In this document: positions 12,019-24,848 of the stretch, in pieces | How the letters are laid out: each line of letters opens with the position of its first letter | Numbering within the stretch: position 1 is the stretch's first letter | Assembly (NCBI GenBank): GCA_028023455.1 | Contig: JAQFVV010012547.1 | Location: forward strand, 394,597 to 458,596 | Direction of reading: 5' to 3' | Source of the DNA: Epiperipatus broadwayi | Lineage: Eukaryota; Onychophora; Udeonychophora; Euonychophora; Peripatidae | Length of the DNA stretch: 64,000 nucleotides | Position numbers and translations under genes: made by a program | Notes under the pieces: generated by a model | What the model was told of the DNA's origin: nothing | Database searches by the model: none | What the model saw: only the letters and a program-made list of their open reading frames with translations

Positions 12019-14784
12019 CAGTGTTTCTCAACTGGTGGGCCGCAAAAAATTTTTAGTGGACTGCAAAAAGCATATAAATTTGTTCATATTTATTACAATT
12101 TTTTTAAAAATCTTGTACGTTATGACTAATTTTATTAAATTTATCTTTAATTCAGCTCTAAGATTTTTTTTTGTTTGTTAGTCATTTTATTCATAGAATT
12201 CATAGAAAATAAACTAAGAAACAAAACACTACCAGAAATACAAAAAGGTTTATATTTTCTAGTATCTGTTGTCTCACAGTAAAAACTCTACTCCATTAAC
12301 AATTTTACACATGAGCACTTCGTGCGCTGAGATGGATGTTGATATATACAAAAATAACTTATCAGTTGTCAGTTGTAAGTGCTATGTAGTTTTCTGTAGC
12401 CAGTCATTCAGAATTGCATTGGTGTGTAGTGATATGAATTATTATATAATAAGTGTGTACTATAAATTAAAGTATATTAAGTACTTGATATTTACTTTTT
12501 TGATAAATTTTAGCTGTTTAAAAATGAATAATTAGAAAAAAATATTAAAAACTATTGCAGACCTTTTTCAAAAACCAAGTATATATATAAGTACTTTGAA
12601 TGGTAATGAAAATATTGTTTATTCACAAAATAATTCATTTCAGGTAAAAGGAAAATGTACTGTTTATCAATTCAATCCTTATTATTTAAAATTTGGTTTC
12701 ATTTCTTGATCTGTGTTGGAAGAAAATTTACCCAGACCTCAATGTGTTATTTATAGAGAAATTTTATTTAGTGAATATATGAAACCAGCAAAATGAATAG
12801 GTCATTTACAGACTAAACATTCAAATTTACTAAATAAGCCACTGGATTTTTTGGAATGTAAAAGTGCTGAATTGAAAAAACAAAAAATTATTTTTAAAAA
12901 TTTTTTTTTAAAATGATGTCTCTTGTAAAAGCATTAGATTTAGTTACTCTAAGGATTTCTATATGCAAAAAGCAGCACTCTATTACTGAAAACTTAATTA
13001 AACCATGTTTAATAGACATGTGTTCTGAAACCTAGGTATGATTGCTGGAGTTAAAATGAAAACTTTGTTGCTTTCTAACACTGCTATTCTACACATATTT
13101 AATGAATTAGCAACTGATATTAAAGATCAATTAATTCAAAAAGGAAACAAATCATTGGTCACAATTCAAATACACAAATCTACAGATGTTATTAATAAAG
13201 CCTTAACTTTTGTATTATATTCATTATATTGATTACGAAATCACTGATATCAAATAATTTTTTTGTTGTGTAGAACTTCCTAATCATACGACTAGTTCGG
13301 ATATATTTAAAGCAATTAATAATTACATTGAAAAGAATTCACTTAATTGGAAAAATTGTGTTGGCTTATGTACTGATGATTGGAAAACATTCAGAAGTTG
13401 CAAAAATAATTAAAGAAGTATCAGATGACAAAATGATGTTTACTTATTGTATTACAAATGAATTCACCAAACTTCCTTTTTTTAAAAACTTGTTTTTATA
13501 ATAGTCATATAAAAAACAAGTTTTAAAAAGTTTGGTGTATTCATTTATATATATGGAAAATTATGAACTATTTTTGGAAAGAAAAACTGTATAGATGATA
13601 TTTTAAATTCATTGTATACACTGTGAGCATTTAGCTGCTAAAAAAAATCTCCTGACTTGAACAATGTTCTTACTTAATTGATAAAAAATAATAAATTATA
13701 TTAAATGCAATACACTAAATTCAAGACTATTTTCAAGTTTATGCAATAAAATAGGATCTGGACATGAAAATTTACTACTTCATGCAGGAAAAAACGACTG
13801 TTGAGAGGGAAAATATTAACAAGATTTTTTTGAATTAAGAAAAGAAGTTGAAACATTTATAAAAACAAAAAAATCAGAATTTAGATATAAAAACAAAAAA
13901 ATCAGAATTTAGAAATATTTTCCATGACAACAATTGGATTGCTAAACTGGCTTACTTATCAGACATATTTTCTTTAATAATTGAACTAAATTTAAGCCTG
14001 CAAGGAAATAATACTATTTTTGATTTATGGAATAAAATTGAGGTATTCAATAAAAAGGTAAAACTATGGCATAAGTATGTAGAAGGAAAAAAAACTATGA
14101 TATGTTTCATTCATTTTCAGAATTGATAAATGAAGTTGATATATATTGACAAATTAAAAAATACTGTTTATGAACATTTAACAAGATTTTGTTGTGCATT
14201 TGATCAGTATTATCCACAGAAAGAAGTCACTCAGAAAGTTAATATGTAGATTTTAAATCTGTTTATTAAACAAGAAATAACATGATTTGGAGCAGAAAAA
14301 TTTAATAAACTTAAGTTGTGATGGTACATTAAAGTTATTATTTAATTTAACAAGTATAACTAATTTTGGGTTAAAATCAAAACTGAATGTCTGGAATTAC
14401 CCAAATAAACCTTAAAAGTGTTATTACTATTTTTGACCTTATACTTATGGCAGTCGATATTTTCAACAAAAACAGTCATAAAATCAAAAGAAAGAAATTG
14501 TTTATTAGTAAATCCAGATTTGTGTTAGCAGTCGCAAATATTAATAAGCTAATTACTGAAAAGAATCTGCAACTCTTGCATTAGTTTTTGGTTTTATGAT
14601 TATAATTATATTTCGTTCAATTATTTAAATATTATTCTTTGTTTTGCTTCAGATTTTGTTTACTATTAGTTTAATATTTTGTTACTTAATTTACCTTTGT
14701 ATGGTGTTATCAATTATTCTATGTTTTTTTATCAATCTTTGAAAATATATATATATTAAATTCGTAAAAACACTATAGTAATTA
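12019..14784 (+). pseudogene. hAT transposase remnant, plus arm
   Basis: Pieces of a ZBED/Charlie-like hAT transposase can be read. At 13038-13232, ELATDIKDQLIQK followed by HKSTDVINKALTFV resembles the first catalytic Asp region (DESTDV in functional proteins). At about 14330-14560, LKVLLLF..LYLWQSIFSTKTVIKSKERN resembles the C-terminal hAT dimerisation domain. Stops and frame changes break all of it. The N-terminal BED zinc finger is not recognisable. A 155-bp insert at 13456-13610 is absent from the minus arm. Confidence 0.7.
13446..13619 (-). mobile_element. Small insert nested in the hAT plus arm, with ~9-10 bp target duplication
   Basis: The minus hAT arm reads straight through this point, whereas the plus arm carries 13456-13610 between ATTGTATTAC (13446-13455) and ATTGTATAC (13611-13619). 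The insert starts with a near-perfect hairpin (CACCAAACTT ... AAGTTTGGTG inverted, about 13464-13540). Its remainder is shared, inverted, with 9093-9205. It is non-coding and probably a MITE or SINE-like repeat. Confidence 0.6.
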
Positions 14785-14876
14785 TATTTTACTATAAAAA
14801 CACCTGCTCTTTTTCCCATTTTTTTTATTGAATACTTAATTTGGTCCGCAGCAGGTAGTCACTTGAGAAACAGGTA

Positions 14877-17313
14877 TTGTAGTGTTTAAAAAATTTAATA
14901 TATATTTGTATTTTCAAAGAATGGTAAAAAGTCATAGAGTAATCGACAAAACTATATAAAAGTAAATTAACTAACAAAATATTAAATTAATAATAAACAA
15001 AATCTGAAGAAAAAAAAGAAAAATATTTAAATACCTGATTGACACATAATTATAATTATAAAACTAAAAACTAATGCAATTGTAACTGATTTTTTTTCAG
15101 TAGTGAAGATATATATTTGTGACTGCTAAACATAAAGCTGAATTTATTAATAAATGATTTCTTTCATTTGATTTTATGAGTGGCATTACCAAAAATGTCA
15201 ATTCTCGTATGTGTTCAAAAATGGCAATAACACTTTTAAAGTTTTTACATGTAATTCTGGATATTCAGTTTTAATTTTAACCAAAAATTGAATTGCATTT
15301 ATTAAATTAAATAATAACTTTAACTTTAATGTACCATTGCAACTTAAGTCTATTAATTTTTCCTGTTCCAAATCAGTTGGGAGGAATTATCTTGTTCAAT
15401 AGATAATAAATGGTCTTTAAAATCCACATATTGCATTTCCATGTGTCTTCTCCCTGTAGATAATATTGATCAAGCACAGAAGAAAATCCTGTTAAATGTC
15501 CATAAACAGCATTTTCCAATTCTCTGATATTTATATGAACGTCATTTATCAATTATGAAAATGAAACATATCATAGTATTTTCTTTTATGCACCTACACC
15601 ATACTTTTAGTTTTTTCTTCAATGCCTCAATTTTATTATATAAATCAAAAGTAGTAGTATTTTTTTGCAGGCTTAAATTTAGTTCATTTATTAATGAAAC
15701 ATACAAGTAAGCCAGTTTAACAATCCAATTTTTGTCATGGAAAATATTTCACAATTCTGAATTTTTTGTTTCTAAAAATGTTTCAATTTCTTTTCTTAAT
15801 TCATAAAGTCTTGTTAATACTTTCTCTTTTAACAACCATTATACTTCTGCATGAAATAGTAAACTTGAAATAGTCATGAATATAGTATGTTACATTTAAT
15901 ATAATTTATTATTTTTATCGATTGAGTAAGAACATTTTTCAAGTCAGGAGACAATTTTTTAGCAATTAAATCTTCGCAGTGTATAACACAATGAGCAAAA
16001 ATCATTTTGTCATCTGCTATTTCTTTAATTTTTTTTTTTTTTACAACTCCTGAATGTTTACCGGTCATTATTGCAACTCCATCAGTACATAAGCCAATAC
16101 AATTTTTCCAATTGGATGAATTTTTTCAATATAATTATCAGTTGTTTTAAATATATCCAAACTAGTTGTGTGATTAGGAAATTAAACCCAACAAAAAAAA
16201 CTCTTTTATATCATTGATTTCATAATTATTATAACGTCAGTTGCTAATTCACTAAATTTGTGTTGATTAATATCATTAGAAAACAGGAAAGTTTTCATTT
16301 TGTCTTCAACAACTATACTTAAGATTTCAGAACACACATTTATTAAACGTAGTTTAATTATGTTTTCAGCAACAGAGTACTGCTCTTTGCATATAGCAAT
16401 CCTTAAAGCAATTAAATATGATGTTTGTACAAGAAACTTATCAACTAAAAGAAATTTTTTAAAAGATGATTTTTGTTTTTCAATTTAGCACTTTTACGTT
16501 AAAAAAAATCCAGGGATCTTATTTTGTAGATTTGAATGTTTGGTTTGTAAATGGTACATCAGTTTTATTCAGTTCATACATTTATTGAATAAGATTTCTC
16601 TGCAAATAATACATTGAGATCTGTCTAAATTTTCTTCCGTCTTAGGCCAAGAAATGAAACCAAATTTAATCAGGATTGATTGACGAGCAACTGTATATTT
16701 TTATTTTGCCTGAGGCAAATCATTTTGAGAATAGATAATATTTTAATTAGTATTCAAAATATTTATAATTGGTTTTTGAAAAAATGTGGAAAAGTTTTTG
16801 ATGTGCTAAATTTGATCACAAAAGTAAATAATAAATATCAAGTATTTAATGTATGTTAATTTATAGTAGACACCTATAATATAGTGATTCCTAGCACTGT
16901 GTGCTAGGGCAATTCGAATCAGTTGTGGCTAAATAAGCTACATGGTATATAGGAGTGATAACTGTTAGGTTATTTTTGTACATAACAAAGTCTGCTTCAA
17001 TATATGAAATGCACATTGTAAAATTGTTAATGGAGCAGTGTTTTTACTGTGAGATGACTGACACTACGAAATATAAACTTTTTTCTATTTTTTGTCATGT
17101 TTTGTTTCTTAGTTTATTTTCTATGAGTAAAACAACTAGTAAACAAAAGAAAATCTTCAAACTAAATTAAAAATAAATTTAATAAAATTAGACAAATTTA
17201 AAAGATTGTAAAAAATATATAATAAATATGGTCAAATTTATAAGCTTTTGTGAATCACTAAATTTTTTTTATGAACCACCAATAATCTGTGGATCACTTG
17301 TTGAGAAACAGTG
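14877..17313 (-). pseudogene. hAT transposase remnant, minus arm
   Basis: The frame at 15874-16068 (minus) reads MTGKHSGVVKK...FAHCVIHCEDLIAKKLSPDL and then VVKIINYIK-like residues. This is the well-known hAT segment TGRHSGV...CxxHRENLAxKKMSPEL. The rest corresponds to the plus arm in reverse complement and is equally broken. The 5' inverted repeat is at 17300-17313; the 3' inverted repeat is lost at the palindrome centre. Confidence 0.75.
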
Positions 17314-17321
17314 TTCTAAAT

Positions 17322-18678
17322 TAATTATCTTCTTGATGTTTTTTTTTAGGAAATAGTTTATCACAAAATTTCTCTGTATTAAGTATTTTGTTTTCAAAAC
17401 AGGTTGTTTGGCTAGATAATAGAATATTAGAACTATGTGATAACATTTGATTATCATTAATTGTAGTTTACCATCGATGGCTACACTCTTAATACAATAT
17501 ATTTTATTATGACATATATAAAGCTATTTTATAAAATTTATTAAATTTTGATGTTCAAAGCAAATAATGGTGCTTTGATCTCATTAAGGGGCATAATATA
17601 TATCATTACAATATAAAAAAAAAAACAACTATTTAAAATAATGTAGATTCAATTAGTCATGGAAAATTTAATACCTGCTTTAGGAACAGTAATTTATTAT
17701 TTATTTTGCTCCAGAATTTGTATTGTAAGCTTTAGTAATCAATGAATGATGTGTGTTTTAATATTATATTTACAGTTCCATATTAATTTCATGCTATTAA
17801 TTTTTTAAATAAAGAGTATATATTTGTACTCATATATATCTGACTGCTATCTTTACTTTTTTATAATATTCAAGCTAATAATTGGCGCTGCAAATCATCT
17901 TAAAGTGTTGGATTCAGACCAGCAACTATATTTTAGGAATTTCAGTTTTACTCTATTACTTTCAGTTTCTTTTAGTAAAGATAGCATATCAAAAGTATCA
18001 TTTGCAGCTTATTTTCAATGTCTGCATTAAAAATATAATTCATTCTGTTTATTCTCAGATTATTAGCTTGAATAATTTAAAAGAAGTAAATGTGACAGCT
18101 GGATATGTGGATGCAAGTCTCTTGATCCTCACTGAAAAAGATCTAATAGCTAGAAACTGGTCTGTAAATTTGGATTTGTCATATATGAAAATTTAGTATT
18201 ATGTGCTTGGAGAATTAAAAATAGATGATATTAATTTTCTCCTTATATTTTCTAAAGAAAAACTTACTTATTGTAATTAATTACTATCATATAACTCACA
18301 GGGACTAATTTTATGAATTTTTGCATAAGGAATTAATTTTTTATTGATTCTTTATGATTGGTATTTTGATATGCTAGATAATACATTATCTGCTGATTTA
18401 TATTACTTTTATAAATTTCCACTCTAATGCAAATGTTTTAATATAATTCCTTAAATTTTCTAACAGTTTCAACTGTCCTGCAGTCTTTATCAGACTGATT
18501 TTGTATACATTTTTCTCTGAAGAAAGAAATATAATATTATTGTAGTATCCAATCTTATATCATTTTTTTCTTCTAAACCTTATTCTTATAATATTACTAT
18601 TAAGTTATATTTCACTGTCCTGTAAATTAAATAATATAAATTTAATAAAAACATTCCAGATAAATAAATGATATATAT
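17322..18678 (+). other. Intron 2 stretch with an orphan exon-like frame
   Basis: Mostly AT-rich intron. A 315-nt open frame (17882-18196) with a good acceptor TTTATTCTCAG at 18047-18057 encodes a protein-like stretch (ISLNNLKEVNVTAGYVDASL, then LILTEKDLIARNW). It cannot be joined in frame between the flanking VPS13D exons, so it is not annotated as an exon (see findings). Confidence 0.5.
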
Positions 18679-21209
18679 TATAACGGAACCGTGAGGTACA
18701 CCATAAGATAACGTGAATATGATTCAGTAATTGGATGACTTGAATACAATGTGTCAATCAACCTACAACAAGTCATATCCTAAATTCGTGATTTGATGTC
18801 TCATTTGGGTGCGCCAGATAGTGCAGAACCAGGAATGGTATATAACAAAGGGAGCGCATCTCACTACTGTCAGACCTAGGTTTTCGAATAGGATGCTAAA
18901 GATGTCACAATGATGCCTAGTTTCAAATCACATCTACTTTCAATATGCTAACTTATAATTTACTTAAAATATTTCAATGTAACCTAGACTAGTGCATATT
19001 CATTGCATCTCTTTTTTTGGGCCCCATTACATCACAGAATTCAAACTCAGGGAGTTCTTGCAGTCAGCTCTCTTTAGGGATAACTTACTTAATTATTGAC
19101 CAAATATGCCTATATATAAGCATAGATAAAAAAAAGTTTTGATGATGATCAATCAATTAAAAGAGCAATACATAATGGTGATGATGAACTTTTAATAGTA
19201 ATACATAATGGTGATGATGAACTTTTAATAGTATGAATGCATAATGATGATGGCAATGATCAAACAGAGATCAGATTGGTTTAAACAACTCAATACATTT
19301 ATTAATACTCTAAACATATAATAACAAATATTTACAAAAAAAAAAAAATATATTAATTTAACAAGAATGGTCTACTATTATTTTATGGTTAATACAATGG
19401 ATTTCTCTGATTCAGATTTTATTCTGGAAATCTGTCCTCAATTAATCTTAATTTATATTAGGGAAACAAATACTTCAAAGTACAGTATATACAAAATGAC
19501 ATCAGATAATTTACTAAATATATACATAAATCAAAAAAGAAAAAAGAAAATGAGAGTTCAATAATTCTAACTCTACCTCACTAATATGCTTATTAAAATG
19601 ATATTTCTAGGTTGGGATAAATATATTTATAACTTTTTTAAAAATATATATATAGTCCCCTCCCATCTATATGTGTATGTAAGTCATAGTAAACATTAAT
19701 AAAAGATAAGTAAGAGACCATTTATTCAAGTTGATTAATTATGCACTCAGAAATAAAATAATTACAATTAGTTATTATTAAAAATTTATTATTAATTAAT
19801 ATAGTTTTGTTTGTTCTAAAGTTTGTCCTCAATGTTAAATATATATAAAAAAAACTTACTTGAGGTCACTATGTTAAATCGATGTTGAATTTCCAGAGGG
19901 ATCTGTAAATTTACTTTTATTAAAAGTTATACATATTTTTATTAACTATGATCCCTACTTCCCTTTATATATCAACATATAATACATATGATACTCGCTG
20001 CTCCCACTTTCAACATGCAGGTGATCGAATTTGAAAAATGAATCTTGAATACACAATAAGAAAATAAAATTACAATACATGAACTTTCAAATAGCAATAA
20101 TAAAAACAAAAAAAAATCATGTGAATTAAATATATATATATATTCTGAGGAAAACAAGCATTCTGTCCACAGTTAAGAGTTTATAAACTTAAATGTCAAT
20201 CTCCATGCATAACATTCTTGTTCATCAACTCTGTTGATATTTATATCTTTTATGCTACTTGGTTTAAATAAACGCATACAAATTATCTATTCTGAATGTA
20301 TATAAATCTAATGAAGATTAATGTTCACCAGCGTTTTGTAAAAATAGACCTTTTTGATGGATAACTATAATGACATCGAAGCTAGCTTTGGAACACTGCC
20401 GGCATTGGTTTTTTTACCCCACACACACATTGGAATGATTCCTTTATAATTGACTATTATTTATTGTGGCTTAAATATATATAAAAATAGCTTTTTTTTA
20501 AAAAAAAAGTCAATTTCTAGTAGTTTCACATTTCCTTTGCATTATTTCTATAATAACAAATTCAATCTTGCTGAATAAATTAAGTCACTAATTCATTCCT
20601 GCTAATTATAAATTAAAGTTTAAATTTCCAGTTTTCTTCTATCCAAATTTTAAAGATTTTAATATTAATTTTAAAATATTGACATTAAATTTTAAAATAC
20701 ATATTCTTACTGTTTTCGTTCCTTTTTAAATGCTGAACATTTGCTTTTTTTTTTTTAAAAAAAGTTTTTTTTATGTTCTGATAGTTCTACTGTTAAACCA
20801 CAAGTGAAGTAAATGCTACATTGTTTTTCTCATGCTAGCTAAAACCTATTGTTACAACTTAATAAAAAAAAATAAAACATTATTATTATTTTTATTTTTT
20901 ATTTTTCATTATTCCAAACTCAATCACTTAGCAACTATTTTGACCTCATATAAATTTTGACCTTTGACTATGTCTGTCTTATAAGTCAATTAATTATTAT
21001 TTTAATTAATGATATTAATTGAAGAAAACAAAATTAATTTTTACAAATAGACAAGCATATTAGTTTATATGTATGTTTATATATGTATATACTTCATGAG
21101 TATAAGCAGGTATGTAGGATATTTTATTTGCCTACCACTTGGTCTGAATTCAAACATTTTGAAAAAAACTGGGACAGATGTGATGGTTGATTGCAAGCCA
21201 TCTCTTACA
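18679..21209 (-). repeat. 3' LTR (2.53 kb)
   Basis: Aligns along its whole length with 25332-27844, with scattered substitutions and small indels. It includes about 30 bp (around 18809-18840) missing from the other LTR and a short local tandem duplication (around 19163-19230, AATACATAATGGTGATGATG). Very long for a Gypsy LTR. It carries no convincing gene; small frames repeated in both LTRs (for example 19972-20157) are read-through of AT-rich sequence. Confidence 0.85.
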
Positions 21210-21793
21210 ACACCCCTCTCCTCAACAGAGTTAAAATTTTAAACTGGATTTTAAATTTTAGCACTCATAAATACGTTAAGAATGTATGATTATTTTGGGT
21301 TTGGTGAAAAATTGCTACCTCAATTTCCTGATTTTTTTAACATTTTTTCTACTATTGTTTAACAGATGGTTTTGGAAAGTTTAAATAGTGTGCTGGATTT
21401 ACAGCTTTGATGGTTTTATAATGGAGGCATAACCAAGAATGTGTCTATTACTGAAGGCACATGAAATTATTTATTTGCTAATCTTCTCTTTGAAGGTCTA
21501 GCCAAGTATCATAACATGTTTGTTTAAATTAGCCTCTAGATATTCCCATGATTGCATCTAAGCGTTACTTGGTAAATACCCTCATAAAATTTAATATCCC
21601 TAACCCTGTACTATATATATATGCGTTTATACATATATATATATTATTATACATTGCACCTGTTATTTTTACAAAAGTTTACCCCATTTTTTTTTATTTA
21701 TATATCTCAGCTATGTTAAAAATTTCCTGATATTATCCTGAATTGTTATTAACATCCAAAATAAGGCTTTAAGATACAGGCATTATATGTGCC

Positions 21794-22021
21794 TCAGACC
21801 TCTTCTCCTTGGTTTACCCAAAATGCATTGGGACCTGATTGCTTAACAATGATATGCAGTTTCTCATATGTATTACTAAACTTATGATACTTACCTTCCT
21901 GTGGTTTACTAGAATGTGGAGTTTTTATTAGCACTCTGTCTCGAATTCTGAATTCATGTTTAGACCTTACATTCTGATTTCTACAATTTACTTTCATAGT
22001 AAGTCGTTTTTGAACTTGCAA
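21794..22021 (-). pseudogene. Integrase C-terminal remnant of the long-LTR element
   Basis: The frame contains FRIRDRVLIKTPHSSKPQEGKYHKF followed by a Tyr-Glu-Lys-like barrel and NAFWV. This resembles the GDxVLxKxHxxSS...KFxxxYEGPYxI pattern at the C-terminus of insect-type Gypsy integrases. It lies about 0.6 kb inside the 3' LTR, where the end of pol is expected. Only about 75 residues survive; the catalytic core is not seen. Confidence 0.6.
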
Positions 22022-22280
22022 TATATCCTTTATTAAACTCAGATTTAGTTGCTATGGAAACGTCTTCACAATATCTATGACTATTTGATGCATTCCATGC
22101 TAGAATACGAAATAAATTTATACATCTGTCTCAGACTTTTGTTAGTTTACAAATTATGTTCAATTAAGTGACTCAGTTAGTTAACATTCTACATTTAGGG
22201 GAATAGTAATAAAAAACTAAGGTTTAATACAATAAATGAGTGTCTTTATTTATGACATTTTTTGGCAGGTCTTTATTTTG

Positions 22281-22818
22281 TCAGTATCTGTATCATTTCA
22301 CGAAATGCATCTTGGGGGTTATTTGTCTTTTATTATATCTTTATTTATATGAATTTAAAAAGAATGGGGAACTATGGAGGTGTTTATTATATCTATAAAG
22401 ATATTACATATGGGACAGAGAAAGGTGAATAACTCCGTGTGTATAAATTTAAAAAAAAATCAGATATATTAATCTTTAACTGAGGTTTAAAGTTTATATA
22501 TGTGCTAGAGATAATCTCTAATTTTGAAAATGATTAGTAATAATCATTAGTGTATTTATCTAAAATGGATGGCGTCAAAGTTGGGAGTGGAGGAAGTTTG
22601 ACAATGGTAAATGAAAACGTAACAATTTACTCTAGATAAATAATTTGCATATAATAAAGATATATATGTGAGATAGTGACCTGGGCCAACTGATGAGTGC
22701 TGGTTCAGCACGAAATGCATCTTGGGGGTCATTTGTCTTTTATTATATCTTTATTTATATGAATTTAAAAAGAATGGGGAAGTATGGAGGTGTTTATTAT
22801 ATCAATATCTGTATCATT
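22281..22818. mobile_element. TRIM-like insert: 95-bp terminal direct repeats, 17-bp target duplication
   Basis: Two 95-bp direct repeats (22299-22393 and 22709-22803, about 2-3 differences) beginning CACGAAATGCATCTTGGGGG and ending TTATTATATC flank 315 bp. Immediately outside are TCAGTATCTGTATCATT (22281-22297) and TCAATATCTGTATCATT (22802-22818). It is non-coding. The layout resembles a terminal-repeat retrotransposon in miniature, although TRIMs usually make 5-bp duplications. It is nested in the long-LTR element. Confidence 0.6.
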
Positions 22819-24030
22819 GTTCAAATTTTTCTATGTACATATAAATCTATTATCTTTTTACAAAATCATAGTGGATTCAATTTCTATCCATAGACTTTTT
22901 ATGTGTTCCAATGGTCTGCAATCTTTGAAGCTCCTTCCTTAACATGTGCTTTTCCTTTTAAGCATTGTCATTCACATGCCTAATATATGTGAATGGGAGG
23001 GCCTTCGTATTTATTGCACGACTTGTGTTACCGGAAATTTTTCTGTTTAATTGATTGTGGTGGGTTATTTTCCATCATTATCTGATGATTTCTCATATTT
23101 TGGTCATCAGCTTTGTCAGATGAAAAATTAATGTGCCATGATACACATTTAAGATGATCAAATATATTGATTGCACTTTTGTCTTTATACACAATCGTCC
23201 TATGAGAACAATCTCTTATGACAGCCATTACAATTGGTAATGCTTCATTTCAATGATTGTCACTTAGTTCTCCAGTGTCATGCTTATGGCTTTGATTGTG
23301 CATATGAATGTGGCACAACAATTTCAAGTATCTATCTAATCCATCTGCCTTTGTACTTTCTTCCATGTATTCATCCATAATACTTCCAACACATGACATA
23401 TTTATGTTTGGGTTAAGTATATGGTTTTCAGAACTGACTTGTAAAGTTCTTCCAACTTGGCAGTTATGGATTGTTTTTTCATTACAGGTATGTTGTTTGA
23501 CCTATGGCTCAACAGAAGATTATAAGGGTTCAATTTCCCTTGATATTCTAAACATCATCAGACTCTTGAACTTCATAATCTAAATTAAATTCCATCATTT
23601 CAACAATGCTATGATGATGCACTAAATCATCACTCTGTTGTGTCCCAATGACTTGCATCTTCTGGCATGCTTGGGATCCATTATGCATGAATTCTTGGTT
23701 GGTAGATCTATCCGAATAGTTATCTGAACTACTAGTGATTTATTCTGGATGTCATCATTAGGTATTCCACCTTCTCTATCTCGGGTAATAGAAAGATGAT
23801 TCAATTTTATATGGATGGCTTGAAGTTCTTCCTTGACTTCATTTTTATGCCTTTCTTGGCTTTCTTTTATCTCTTCCCTGAATGTTTCATAGGTCTGATA
23901 AACCTTTTTGAGTTTTGTATGTAGCTGAACAACAATACCATCTGTAAATAATGTATACTGCTTATGACCCTATATAATCCTTTTATCCATCTCTTCTCTC
24001 ATTCTATCCATCTCTTGTTTTAGTACAGCA

Positions 24031-24848
24031 CTATCTTTCTGTACATTTTCCAACCCTAGAGATAATTGGACCATATTTATTTTCAACTCCCTCTATTTCT
24101 GCCTTTGTTCTTGTTTCTACCCGATTCACCTCTCCTTTGAAATCTTCTCTCAAGAGACATATCTTTTCTTTTAGCTCTATTTCAATCTTGCTAACATCAT
24201 TTCTAGTTGCCATACTCTCTAACTTCGCAGTCATATCTTCCCTCATGGCATCCATTTTATTACACATGCTAGTGTTTATTTTTGTTTCCATGATGTTTAT
24301 GCTGGATTCGATATTAGCATTGATTTTCACCTCCATACTATTCATATCTGCTTTCATATTATCAATCTTACTGTTTAGATCATTGCTCATGCTACTCATG
24401 TTTGATTCTAATCTACCTATTTCAGTTTTCATTTCTATTTTCATACCATTGTTATCAGTTTTAGTTGCCATTTTTGCCTCCATGTTTCGATTAATATCCT
24501 CCTTGATACTGTTCATATGGGCCATCATGTTTTGATTTATCTTGTTCACCATTTCTTGAAACATTGTTTGCGTACTGGTCATATTTTCAATATATCCTGT
24601 ACTACTTTACTTTCAAATGCTTGAATAATCTCATTAGTGGGGGCTTCTTGCATCTGGAAAGCTATTTGGCTTTCTCCTTGTCTCTGTAAAGATTGATTCT
24701 CCTCCATCATAGATCCCCCAGGAGTTTGTATTGATAAAGACCCCTCCCCATTACTATTATTAATATCACTTTCCCCTTCAACAACATTAGTATCTAAGAT
24801 TCTTTCCATAATTTTACTTCCAAATATTAATCCACTTCTAAGTAACAT
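24031..24848 (-). pseudogene. Gag-like coiled-coil protein of the long-LTR element (two frames)
   Basis: Two frames follow each other in minus sense: 24848-24579 (89 codons, beginning MLLRSGLIFGSKIMERILD) and 24582-24031 (183 codons), overlapping by four bases (ATGA). The second is a long heptad-like coiled coil rich in Met, Asn, Lys and Glu (for example DMNSMEVKINANIE, NIMETKINTSMCNKMDAM), typical of the N-terminal part of some Gypsy Gag proteins. Coiled-coil coding continues, broken, towards 23600. The ATGA overlap may be a frameshift within a single original gag. No zinc knuckle was found. The antisense frame at 24137-24535 is a shadow of it. Confidence 0.6.

Larger units (their letters stand above)
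12011..17321. mobile_element. Palindromic pair of hAT elements (composite)
   Basis: Outer ends are CAGTGTTTCTCAAC at 12019 and, inverted, GTTGAGAAACAGTG ending at 17313. They are flanked by 8-bp sites TTTTAGAT and TTCTAAAT, diverged copies of a hAT-like TCTAGA target. Inside, two arms of about 2.4-2.8 kb are reverse complements: 12019-14784 (plus) and 14877-17313 (minus). A 92-bp centre (14785-14876) holds a third inverted-repeat end (GGTCCGCAGCAGGTAG..TTGAGAAACAGG). The arms are diverged and both full of stop codons. Whether this is one element inserted into another or a snap-back duplication cannot be told by eye. Confidence 0.75.

Noticed and set aside
18058-18162. Annotating this as a VPS13D exon
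   Set aside because: Neither of the acceptors tried gives an open phase-2 entry together with a phase-2 exit; the flanking exons already join perfectly without it.
24137-24535. 132-codon hydrophobic plus-strand frame resembling a membrane protein
   Set aside because: Antisense shadow of the coiled-coil gag frame; Met/Asn/Lys-rich coding reads as Leu/Ile/Phe on the other strand.
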